Source of the DNA: Candidatus Bathyarchaeota archaeon
Lineage (GTDB): Archaea > Thermoproteota > Bathyarchaeia > Bathyarchaeales > Bathycorpusculaceae
NCBI GenBank assembly: GCA_026014595.1
Contig: JAOZHY010000018.1
Coordinates: 17,703-81,702, forward strand
Direction: 5' to 3'
DNA: 64,000 nucleotides
Under the pieces are notes generated by a model. That model saw only the letters and a program-made list of their open reading frames with translations, was not told where the DNA came from and ran no database searches. The translations under genes and the position numbers were made by a program. Every line of letters begins with the position of its first letter. The first letter of the stretch is position 1. This document shows positions 34,037-42,413 of this stretch, one piece after another.

Positions 34037-34302
34037 CCCTTGCGGGATTCTTCTACTCCTACCTTGTTGCAAAGCTTTAAAGTGCAGAGAGCTTTTTGGT
34101 CATGGTTTTTAGGCATGGCTTTCACTCTACCTTGCTTAAGATTTTAGATTAATCTTCTAATAACTGGTTAGAGTAGCTCGCAAGTGGAAATCAAGCCAAA
34201 AGAACAGCGAACTTCGTAAAAAAGCAGGCTTATATGCGTTCTTAACTGAGATACTTATTAGGTCACCTTGATTTTTTCACTTGTCCGTGAGAATAAGTAT
34301 GG

Positions 34303-34839
34303 TTATTGCTCGAAGGCGTAGTCAAATCCGGTGGCGTAGGGGCACAAGATTCTGTATTGTGTGATTTTGCTGTCTTTTTTCTTTTTATAAAAGCCTGCCA
34401 CTGTTAGGTGGTATTTTCCTAAGGTGCCTGATAGTTTGTTTTTTGTTTCTGTCCATGGTGCTGTTTTCTTTGCGTCGTTGATGGCTACTATCATTTCTAT
34501 TTCTCCTTCTTGCATGTATTTCTTGTCTGTTTCGCTTAGCTGTGCGAAACCGCGTTTCTCTCCGAATTGAGGGTGAGAGTGGAAATACCCGAGTTTTTGC
34601 AGGTGTATTAGTTTGGGGAGAACTTCGATTACTTTGAGTTCTCTTCGCCAGTTTGGCGTAACTTCAGCGAATTTTCTTTTTGCGGATTGGAAAGGTATGG
34701 CGTATTCGACTATTATGCGTCCCTGAGTTTGAAAACCTAATAGAGCTCCGTGGCATTCGTTTTTGTAAACTTCAACAGAGGAGAGAATTATGCTCATGAA
34801 GGCTTTGTCGGAAAGGAATATCTCAGTTGTTCCAAACAT
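34303..34839 (-). CDS. JAMM/MPN metalloprotease (JAB1-type isopeptidase-like)
   Basis: The 178-aa single-domain protein shows the JAMM active site: glutamate E28 in NECHGALLGF, then YFHSHPQFG with H87 and H89, and LSETD with S102 and D105. These bind one zinc and match the E...H-x-H...S-x-x-D pattern. Family members cut ubiquitin-like isopeptide bonds or other C-terminal tails; several act in bacterial defence systems. No ubiquitin-like, E1 or E2 gene is seen in the window. It is 93 bases downstream of the BrxL-like gene on the same strand and may belong to the same operon. Confidence 0.88.
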   Translation of the reverse strand: MFGTTEIFLSDKAFMSIILSSVEVYKNECHGALLGFQTQGRIIVEYAIPFQSAKRKFAEVTPNWRRELKVIEVLPKLIHLQKLGYFHSHPQFGEKRGFAQLSETDKKYMQEGEIEMIVAINDAKKTAPWTETKNKLSGTLGKYHLTVAGFYKKKKDSKITQYRILCPYATGFDYAFEQ

Positions 34840-34932
34840 GAAATGATACTTTCCAGTTGCGGTTCTTGGGGTTAAGTGGGAGCGCTATCATTGGTTGCCT
34901 TCTGTGTCCGTTTTTAGCCTTATAATGTCATC

Positions 34933-36831
34933 TCATTCCTGGATTAGGTCTTTGGCTGTTTTCCATAATTCTGCGAAGGGTGGTTTGTTTGCTGTTTCTT
35001 TGATTTCGCTGTATTGCCCTCGTGCAACTATGTCAGGTGAAGGGATGTTGAAGTTTTTGTGTTTTGATAGTACCCATCTGTCGTGTATGTCTCTTTCTGT
35101 TTTTGGGTTGAGTACTCTGAGTTCAGCGGTTACGCCTCGGTTTTTCATTGATTCTGCGAATTCTTTGAACAGTTTTCTGAATTTTTCATCTGCGGTCTTT
35201 GCTGACATTAAGATTTTGATTTCCTTTACGCAAAGCGGGTTTACGGATTCGATAAGGTATTCGAGGCCGACTTTTGAGAAGTATTTGTCTATCCAGTAGA
35301 TGAATTCGTCGCAGTTGGCTATCATTCGTTGGTATTCTATTCTGTTTCGGAATGGGTCGTCGGGTTTTATTAAGCCTGGTTGTTGTTCGAGGGCTGGTGT
35401 TGTGGCTGAGGTTTTTCCTGCGCGAGGGGCGTATGCGAGTTTCTTTTTTGCGAATTCGCCTGGTGAGATTATGTGGAGCCAGTCGTTGACTCTTTCTCTG
35501 TATTCTGCGGCGAGGTCCATTATGATTTTTAGTTCGGTGTTGTCGAATTCGGCGTTTGGTATTAGGAGTTTTAGTAGTCCGCTTGCGATGCGTTTTACGG
35601 CTTTTTCGTCTCTTATGGTGTAGTCGCCTGTTAGGTTGATTTCTTGGTCGACTATGTGGGTGTAGTTTTGTTTTCTTAGTTCGTGCATTATTTCGCAGAA
35701 GTAGTCTGAGGCTATGCCGTAGCCGCGTGAGAGGTGGCGGGTTGACATGCTTATTTTTGGAAGTTCCCATCCTGGTACGACGCCGTGGATTCTGTCTATG
35801 AAGGCTGAGTCGCGCATTTCTTTTGGGAGGACGTAGGTGAAGTCTTCGACTGGGACGTAGCCTGTTTCTTTCTGTTCTACGGTTATGTTGCCCATTAGCA
35901 TGAGGCTGCAGGTGCTGGCTGAGCGTTTTGGTCCTCTTTCGTAGTGTCCGCTTTCCATGTAGTCTTTGAGTTTGCCTATCATTTCGTCTGGGTTCGTGAA
36001 TTTTACCTTGCTAATTTCATCGAGGATTATGGCGTCTTTTGCTGCCATTTCTCCGAGTTCGCGTCTTGCTATGTTGTAGAAGAGCGTAGCTGCAGATATG
36101 TTGCCGCCTGCGAATATGCGGGTGTAGTATGAGCTGTTGCGGTATAGGTAGGTTTTGCCTGTTTGTTTAGGTCCGAATTCCATGAGGTTTGTGTTGTTTT
36201 CTACGAGCGGGATTAGGCGTGTTAGGAAAATAAGTTTCTGCCTTAGAGTGTATTGTTCATGGTTTAGGCCGACGGTGTTGAGGATCAAGTCTATCCATTC
36301 TTCGAAGGTGAACGATTGTCTGGCTTCTTGGATTATTTTTGTGTCGGTGGTCGTGCATTGAAAGGGCGAGAAGTCCTGTATTAGGATTGGCGCCATTGAT
36401 TCTGGCGCTGTGTCCGGAGAGTAATTTAGGGTTACGAGTCCCCACATTCCTGCCATTAGTAGGTTTTGGTTTTTGTCGAGTACGTCGAGGTTTATCATGC
36501 AGTCTTTGAGGTTTAGGTTTTGTAGGTGTGCTCTGTATGTGCCGAGTTCGACGTCTGTTGTTACTTTTACTTCGTCTATGAGCGTTATTTTGCCCGTGGT
36601 CATTACGTCGGAGAGGACTTTGTCTCTTTCTCTTGCCTCGTGGTAGTATTTTGCGATGAATTTGGAAAGTTGAGGTCCGTAGTTTTCTTCTCCGTATTTG
36701 TCGGTGAATTTTGAGGCTAAGTATTCTACGACGTATCTTGGGAGCATGAAGAATTCTTGTTTGTTGGCTACTCTTTTGTCGGTTGCGAGGTCTGCGAAGA
36801 CTTTTTTGGTTTTGTTGAAAAGTTCGCTCAT
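34933..36831 (-). CDS. brxL: BrxL-like AAA+ ATPase with C-terminal PLD-like domain
   Basis: The central part closely follows BrxL of BREX phage-defence systems: Walker A FGPKQTGKTYLYR (219-231), the FAGGNISAATLFYNIAR segment, Walker B IILDEISKV (268-276), the KLKDYMESGHYERG loop, sensor N315 and KEMRDSAFIDRIHG followed by VPGWELPKI. The usual C-terminal Lon-like region is not recognised. Instead residues about 505-610 (FIYWIDKYFSKVGLEYLI, VKEIKILMS, ERDIHDRWVLSK) resemble a phospholipase-D-type unit with an HDR motif (583-585). The start ATG overlaps the methyltransferase stop by one base (TAATG), so the two are translationally coupled. Confidence 0.85.
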   Translation of the reverse strand: MSELFNKTKKVFADLATDKRVANKQEFFMLPRYVVEYLASKFTDKYGEENYGPQLSKFIAKYYHEARERDKVLSDVMTTGKITLIDEVKVTTDVELGTYRAHLQNLNLKDCMINLDVLDKNQNLLMAGMWGLVTLNYSPDTAPESMAPILIQDFSPFQCTTTDTKIIQEARQSFTFEEWIDLILNTVGLNHEQYTLRQKLIFLTRLIPLVENNTNLMEFGPKQTGKTYLYRNSSYYTRIFAGGNISAATLFYNIARRELGEMAAKDAIILDEISKVKFTNPDEMIGKLKDYMESGHYERGPKRSASTCSLMLMGNITVEQKETGYVPVEDFTYVLPKEMRDSAFIDRIHGVVPGWELPKISMSTRHLSRGYGIASDYFCEIMHELRKQNYTHIVDQEINLTGDYTIRDEKAVKRIASGLLKLLIPNAEFDNTELKIIMDLAAEYRERVNDWLHIISPGEFAKKKLAYAPRAGKTSATTPALEQQPGLIKPDDPFRNRIEYQRMIANCDEFIYWIDKYFSKVGLEYLIESVNPLCVKEIKILMSAKTADEKFRKLFKEFAESMKNRGVTAELRVLNPKTERDIHDRWVLSKHKNFNIPSPDIVARGQYSEIKETANKPPFAELWKTAKDLIQE

Positions 36832-39800
36832 TAGCTTTCCTCCAGTAATTCGTCCAGTTTGCCAGTTAGAGACTCATCTTTTCTGAATTTCTTCTTTTCC
36901 TTAACGTGAAGGGTAAACTCGCTTTCCACCACTTTATCTTGGGTGATTATTTTGTATGGGATTTTATGTTCCCCTATTGGGAGCGGGGGAATTTTTACCT
37001 TGATGGTCTCTTGTTCTTTGTCAGTTTTTAATTCGACTTTTCGGTCTGGCAGTTGCAGTTCTATTTCTACTGTGCCCTTCGGAGGATTTGTTATAGCCAC
37101 TTCAAAGCTGCCAGCAACATTGGGACTGGCGACAGCATTTAGAAAGTCGACCGCGACCTCCATAGATTCCTCTTCGACAAATTCCTCCTCAACCTCTTCG
37201 CCTTTTAGAGTAGCCAGCGTCTTTTTGATATCAGTCAATTCTGATTCTGTCAATCCATATATTTTAGCCGCTGTATCATCAATCTCAGCTTCTACAAAAG
37301 TAAGCTCATCAAGAGCTTTCAAATCATTTTCTTGATGGTGCTTCTTAGCCAGTGTGTGTGCTTTTCTTGAAAGCTGCACAAGCTTCAGATGAATCTCATT
37401 TTTCGAATCGAATTTAGGAATCTTGATGTTTTTCACTATATGCGTTTCCATCCTTATTTCATATGTATAAGCAGCAATTACACAAAGTATGGGAGAAGAG
37501 TTCAGCAGTCCACATACATAGTATGCCTCATCTTCATTGTCAAAAGGCACTGTAATCAGCGAGTGTGTGAGTACGATACTCTTTTTACCCGCAAGAAACT
37601 TATCTTTTTTGGGTTCAACGACTGAAGCAGCAAAATCGACAGCTTTTCCACTGATACCGCCTGCTATAGCCTTCCACACGACTTTATATTTTGCGAGGCT
37701 GGGTTCGACATTAAATAGCCAATAGAAAGGCGGTGCTTTCTTTTCTGCTTCTGCCATTTGCATTTTCTTATATGGCTCCAACTTGGACTTGTAAGGTTGC
37801 CCTTTACGGGATATAAGTTGTTTAAAGAATTCAAAGAAGTAAGCGTAGGTTTTAGGATACTTAACTCTAAGGATAGAAGACGATAGTACCGCACCTTTTT
37901 CATCAGTAGGAACAATATGATAATGGACTGGGTCTTCGACAAACCACCTTCTAACTTCTCTCCCTCTCAACATTGGGTAAACCAAGTTTGATTCTATTGA
38001 AGTTGTTATTTTCCTTACTCGTATCTTTAGACCAGATATGTCAACATTTTCGATTGTTAGAGTATTTCGATCACTGGCGAGTATATTTATCCAATACACA
38101 GCATTAAGCCCGGTATAAATTCCAGCGTAGGCTCTATACCAAGGTGAGGCCCCGACTACTTTCCTTAAAGCAGTGTAAGCATTCTCAATTATTTCCATCC
38201 ACTGTGTTTCTGGCTTGTTTTCTTTAATGGGTGCAAAAACTACTTTTGTTTGTTTTGTCACCCGTCTCACTTCTGTCAAGTCGGCTTCTTGAGTAATACC
38301 TGAGCTTCTGGGGTTCTGCCATAACACACCGTCAATAGGAAACTTGGTTCTGCCTTTTTTCACAACAATCATAGCAGCCCTATTAACCGCTCCTTCAAAT
38401 GGAAAAAGTTCAACCAGATCATGTGCTTTTAATATTTCGCACTTGTTGGCGATGTACTTTCTAAAGCCTGCCCCTGCTTGGTTCTTGTAAAGCGTGAATG
38501 GTATCAAGAATGCAAGTTTGCCACTATCGTCCAAATATCTATCGACACACCTCGTGACAAATAACATCGCCATGTCTTTCTTGACTTTTCCAATACCCAT
38601 TCCCTTAGTAGTTCCCAAGAGACCATACTGATCCCAGAGATCTTTAGTGCTCTCTCTATAATTTCCAGGGAGACTTTCCCAGTTTATCCATGGAGGATTG
38701 CCAATCACATATTCAAACCTACCTCTCGCGCCTGTTATGGTGAGAGGAGCAAAGGCGTTCTTTATGATTGATGCCCAAACGTGATTCTTTCCTTCTTTTT
38801 CAAGCTGTAGGAAAACTTTAAACAAGGCGCCAGTAAGTCTTAGCTCGTTTTCATCCAAACTAAGTTCATCTTTGATTACATAAAGGAAATCTTCAACAGT
38901 ATATCGTAATCTTAGGAATCTGTCAATCGCCTCAAGGAGCCTGCCTAAAATTCCTTTGTCAACTGCAGTTTTGGGCAACTCGAAAACTCCAACATGAGTT
39001 CTAATGACATAGGAAATACCAGTTAATGTTGTTTTAGTTTCAACCAACAGCGAATCTGCCAAGTAAACAGGTATCTCAATCGACCCCTGGGCATAACCGA
39101 GCAGATCTGCAATAGCAAGCAAGTAATTTGTCCTTGCTGTCAGAACGGCGAGAGGATTTAAATCGAATCCAACCACATTTCGAAGCACATAATTTACCAG
39201 TACGTCTTTCAAATAGTGTTTCTCGGCATATTCTCTAAGTCTCCTTAACGCAAGCACAATAAATGTTCCAGAACCGCAGGCTGGATCCAGCACTCGTAAA
39301 TTGAGAGGTTTTGTCAAGTCATTTTTCGCTTCAGTTACGCTCTCAAAACTTTCAACTGTTACGCCCACTTCATCCAAAAGTAACTCTGCGAGCCAGTCCG
39401 GAGTATAGTACTCCCCAAGATCATGTCTAATCTTAGTTGGTAACAGGTTCTGATAAAGCCTCTTTAGTAAATCTCGAGTATATTCAGGCTCAAGTACAGG
39501 TGTTGCCGGTTCATAATCTGCCAATGTCCTGGCTAAGCGTGCAATGGCATCAGCAGATTTTTTGTCCAACTCCTCTAAATACCATGAGAAATAGTCGCCT
39601 TCAATGAAATTTGTAATATTGAGAAACTTTTTAAACACGCCACCACTTTCCAAGTCTTCCAAAGTCCGTTTAAAAGCATCCAGACCTTTCATGTTCGCGT
39701 CTTCGAGTTCAGCTACGTAGGATTTTAACCATCTACCAGCGCCAAAAAGATATGCAACCTCAGCTGCCAAAAGTTTCATAACCAACGCATAATATGTGTG

Positions 39801-40520
39801 AACCGCAAAAAGCAAGGCGCTGTAATCGATTTTTCCCGATAACCCATATTCTGCTTCCAAACCCTTTAACTTCTCAGGACTGTAGGAACATACTTGTGAA
39901 AACAGTCTTTTCCAGTCATTAAACAAAGCCTCAACCTTAGGATTCTTCGAAGACACACCCTTACCATAAAAAACATTAACCATACTCACCGCTGTATCGC
40001 TCTTGGGTCCAAAATCCTTAAGCAACTCGTCAACAGCCAGCTTCTTCCGCCTAAGCCCCCTAATCGCTTCAACAAGCCTCAGAACAGTCTCCCTATTCAG
40101 ATCATAAGGACCCCTCAACAACCAAGTCTTACTCTTCTCATCATATCGAACAAAACCAATCTTATCAGCCAAAAGAACGCCCAAAAACAGCTTAAACCTG
40201 CCCTCAACCTCCGCCTCCTCTTTGATATAACCAATCAACTGCTCCTTGGCTTTGGCAATATCTGGCTCTTTCAACAATTTTCCAGGAGCCTTATACTCAA
40301 TAACCACATGACCATAAAGAGCATCAATCCTTCCTCCAGTAACAAAAGTGTACTTCTCATGCCTCGGCGACGGAATACCCAACTTAGATATTACTTCACT
40401 CTGCAGAATCCCTGAATCGGTTATTCTTAGCTCTTCCTCATTTGCAGCCGTAGCAGCAGCACGCTTAAGCCCAACCAAAACCTTATCCACATCAATCTGC
40501 TCAACCGAAGCCATATCCAC
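36831..40520 (-). CDS. Type IIG-like nuclease-methyltransferase (PglX-like role)
   Basis: 1229 aa. The N-terminus has a PD-(D/E)xK nuclease-like site: GGRIDALYG (D66) and VVIEYKAP (E75, K77). The N6-adenine methyltransferase core has motif I DPACGSGTF (412-420), the GFDLNPLAV acidic loop and motif IV NPPW (608-611). A target-recognition region follows (about 760-1040). The last ~110 residues form an unusual Ig-like beta domain (GSFEVAITNPPKGTVEIELQ). Size and pairing with BrxL recall PglX of BREX; the nuclease site recalls type IIG enzymes. It starts at GTG 40520, overlapping the zinc-ribbon stop by one base. Confidence 0.85.
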   Translation of the reverse strand: MDMASVEQIDVDKVLVGLKRAAATAANEEELRITDSGILQSEVISKLGIPSPRHEKYTFVTGGRIDALYGHVVIEYKAPGKLLKEPDIAKAKEQLIGYIKEEAEVEGRFKLFLGVLLADKIGFVRYDEKSKTWLLRGPYDLNRETVLRLVEAIRGLRRKKLAVDELLKDFGPKSDTAVSMVNVFYGKGVSSKNPKVEALFNDWKRLFSQVCSYSPEKLKGLEAEYGLSGKIDYSALLFAVHTYYALVMKLLAAEVAYLFGAGRWLKSYVAELEDANMKGLDAFKRTLEDLESGGVFKKFLNITNFIEGDYFSWYLEELDKKSADAIARLARTLADYEPATPVLEPEYTRDLLKRLYQNLLPTKIRHDLGEYYTPDWLAELLLDEVGVTVESFESVTEAKNDLTKPLNLRVLDPACGSGTFIVLALRRLREYAEKHYLKDVLVNYVLRNVVGFDLNPLAVLTARTNYLLAIADLLGYAQGSIEIPVYLADSLLVETKTTLTGISYVIRTHVGVFELPKTAVDKGILGRLLEAIDRFLRLRYTVEDFLYVIKDELSLDENELRLTGALFKVFLQLEKEGKNHVWASIIKNAFAPLTITGARGRFEYVIGNPPWINWESLPGNYRESTKDLWDQYGLLGTTKGMGIGKVKKDMAMLFVTRCVDRYLDDSGKLAFLIPFTLYKNQAGAGFRKYIANKCEILKAHDLVELFPFEGAVNRAAMIVVKKGRTKFPIDGVLWQNPRSSGITQEADLTEVRRVTKQTKVVFAPIKENKPETQWMEIIENAYTALRKVVGASPWYRAYAGIYTGLNAVYWINILASDRNTLTIENVDISGLKIRVRKITTSIESNLVYPMLRGREVRRWFVEDPVHYHIVPTDEKGAVLSSSILRVKYPKTYAYFFEFFKQLISRKGQPYKSKLEPYKKMQMAEAEKKAPPFYWLFNVEPSLAKYKVVWKAIAGGISGKAVDFAASVVEPKKDKFLAGKKSIVLTHSLITVPFDNEDEAYYVCGLLNSSPILCVIAAYTYEIRMETHIVKNIKIPKFDSKNEIHLKLVQLSRKAHTLAKKHHQENDLKALDELTFVEAEIDDTAAKIYGLTESELTDIKKTLATLKGEEVEEEFVEEESMEVAVDFLNAVASPNVAGSFEVAITNPPKGTVEIELQLPDRKVELKTDKEQETIKVKIPPLPIGEHKIPYKIITQDKVVESEFTLHVKEKKKFRKDESLTGKLDELLEES

Positions 40521-40699
40521 TATTTCCTCTTACCCTTAGGTATCATAAACCTCGATTTCGGACTAACATAAACGTTAAATTTCCCCTTACAACTCGGGCA
40601 CACATAACGCCCAACATCATAAAACCTGAACTTCCAAGATTTCAGAGGCTTAATCGCAACCTCGCTGCCGCAAGCAGGACACTGAACGTCGTCACCCAT
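40520..40699 (-). CDS. Zinc-ribbon microprotein (59 aa)
   Basis: ATG 40699 to TAG 40520 encodes 59 aa with two CxxC knuckles, VQCPACGSEV and YVCPSCKGKF, and a basic C-terminus (IPKGKRK). It is a small zinc ribbon that probably binds nucleic acid or protein. Its stop overlaps the GTG start of the methyltransferase (TAGTG), so it is the coupled gene in front of the nuclease-methyltransferase. Confidence 0.75.
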   Translation of the reverse strand: MGDDVQCPACGSEVAIKPLKSWKFRFYDVGRYVCPSCKGKFNVYVSPKSRFMIPKGKRK

Positions 40700-40765
40700 T
40701 TATAACACCATCCTGATATTATCCATTGGCACTACTAAAAAAACTTGTCATCCCTTCAACAACTA

Positions 40766-40990
40766 TTATCTTCCTTTTACTTTTTCACGGTTTTCTTTTT
40801 CTTCGCGCCATCTCTCGTATTTCGCCAAAACCTCATCTATCTGCTTATCGATGAAGTCTGCTGCGCTTAGGTAAGGCGGATCCATCTCTTCTCGTTCAGC
40901 TTCCAGCTTCTCATACTTGTCTCTCTGCACTTCCACGTATTCCGTGTTTTCTCTGAATAATTTCAGGCGCCATCTTGCGGCCTCATGCAT
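40766..40990 (-). CDS. Small charged helical protein (74 aa)
   Basis: From ATG 40990, which has a perfect AGGAG site 5 bases upstream, the frame encodes 74 aa, highly charged and helical (FRENTEYVEVQRDKYEKLEA, DEVLAKYERWREEKENREK), probably coiled coil. The frame is open further upstream to 41158 but that part is not coding-like. No family is recognised. It lies 66 bases before the zinc ribbon on the same strand and probably begins the operon. Confidence 0.65.
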   Translation of the reverse strand: MHEAARWRLKLFRENTEYVEVQRDKYEKLEAEREEMDPPYLSAADFIDKQIDEVLAKYERWREEKENREKVKGR

Positions 40991-41425
40991 AAACTCCTCT
41001 CTTGCGCTTGGCTTTACATAGAGTAGACAAATTCGATGCAAAAAAAACTTAAAAACAAAATAGAACATTTGTAGCATAAAGAACAATCGAGCAAGCTCAG
41101 AGCGAGACTGGGCAATTCGCTGCTTGCCTGCCCAAACCAAAAGGGGTGTGCGTGGCATTTACCGTGGGTTTTAAGTTGTTCTACATCATGCCCTGAACGA
41201 GGTGAAAGGTTTTATCCAATCTATATTACTTACTTAACTAACACTACCGATTAAAGCAACATTGGGTAAATTTGAGATTACTTCCATGGACATTTTACCC
41301 TATCTATTGAGGAAGTATTGGAATTCACCAGCTTCCTTAAACTTCTCGACAGCCAAAAATCCAAGCATTTTTCTTCATTTAGAAGGAAAGCCTTTTTGAA
41401 ATCAACACCAAAAAAGAGAGGATAC

Positions 41426-42100
41426 ATGCTGGACGAACAAGGAATTATCAACGAAGTATTCAGAGAAACAGGGATTCACATAGACTCCATTTTCGAAATG
41501 AAAATTGAAGAGCTAAAAAGCGACGAAGAAGTACCTGACAACTGCCCAAGATGTAACCAAGAGCTGACGCTAATATACGACCGCTCGGAATACGACGAAA
41601 ACAATCCTTTCAGTCTGCTTGTTCTCAAATGCCAAAGATGCCACATAGCATATTCGTACTGGTGGGAAGAGTTCTGTGATCCAACCTACGACGACAACAG
41701 CGGATACATATTATCAAAGAAGGGAAAACTAATAATCTCTAAGAAAGCGGCAGCAGAATATTTAAAAGAAATTTCAACGCGTGAAAAAAGAAACAAAGAA
41801 CTAATCAGGCTATTCCAAGAAAAGCTCCCCATATTATGCAAGGCAGGTCTGAGCCTTGAAACTCTGAACCTGGCAAGAAACCAAGCAGCAGCCTACATAC
41901 AACAACATAAAACCTCTAAGAAAGGTATTTCCAAACTTCTTGCAGCGGCAATTTATTCTAAAGCCAATGGTGAATACGTTTGCGGATCGTGGAAACATAC
42001 TGGAGAAGGAATATCAGAAGAAGATCTTGCTGAGATTTTCGGCGTTACGAGAAAAACAATCCGCAAATGGAAAAAAGTATTTGAAACCCAATATTTCTAA
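41426..42100 (+). CDS. Zinc-ribbon protein with TFIIB-like helical domain
   Basis: From ATG 41426 (GAGAGG site 7 bases upstream) the protein is 224 aa. A zinc-binding unit has CPRC (C40, C43) and CQRC (C69, C72). The C-terminal half resembles one cyclin-type repeat of TFIIB: LETLNLARNQAAAYIQQ, GISKLLAAAIYSKANG, then an HTH (ISEEDLAEIFGVTRKTIRKW). TFB-like factors on elements could redirect transcription to element genes. A TTG at 41318 would extend the protein by 36 residues. The gap upstream contains GGGTAAA/TTTACCC arms (41264-41300), a possible operator. Confidence 0.7.
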   Translation: MLDEQGIINEVFRETGIHIDSIFEMKIEELKSDEEVPDNCPRCNQELTLIYDRSEYDENNPFSLLVLKCQRCHIAYSYWWEEFCDPTYDDNSGYILSKKGKLIISKKAAAEYLKEISTREKRNKELIRLFQEKLPILCKAGLSLETLNLARNQAAAYIQQHKTSKKGISKLLAAAIYSKANGEYVCGSWKHTGEGISEEDLAEIFGVTRKTIRKWKKVFETQYF

Positions 42101-42193
42101 ATAGCCCACAAGAAGTAGTAGCGCAAGAAGCACCTTTGAGCCCATTTTTACAATTCTGCAAACAACCTTCTAAAAATGTGAGAGGTAGTTACG

Positions 42194-42370
42194 TTGCTTA
42201 AGGCCTTAGTGATTATCCCAAATGAATGGACAACGGAATATAGCGACCTACTTGCTATAGCGAGAGCTGAAGCCCGCAAACGGGAGTATTCAGAGCAGAA
42301 TCCGCCTATTCGCTCTCGGCAGTTTGCCCCCAGAACTGGGCGTCTACATAGCTATTTACTTAGCATCTGA
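42194..42370 (+). CDS. Possible small protein (58 aa)
   Basis: A TTG at 42194, with a GAGAGG motif about 8 bases upstream, opens a 58-codon frame to TGA 42370 (LKALVIIPNEWTTEYSDLL, then ARAEARKREYSEQN). The N-terminal part looks protein-like. No family is recognised and the start is weak. It lies in the ~310-base gap between the TFIIB-like gene and the recombinase. Confidence 0.35.
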   Translation: MLKALVIIPNEWTTEYSDLLAIARAEARKREYSEQNPPIRSRQFAPRTGRLHSYLLSI

Positions 42371-42413
42371 CGCCGAAAACCAAACTCCAAAGTAAGAGAG
42401 GTGAAAAAGCATA

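Noticed and set aside
34040..34302. Origin of replication of the element
   Set aside because: A short palindrome (AGATTAATCT at 34146-34155) and AT-rich sequence are present, but no iterons or recognition boxes.
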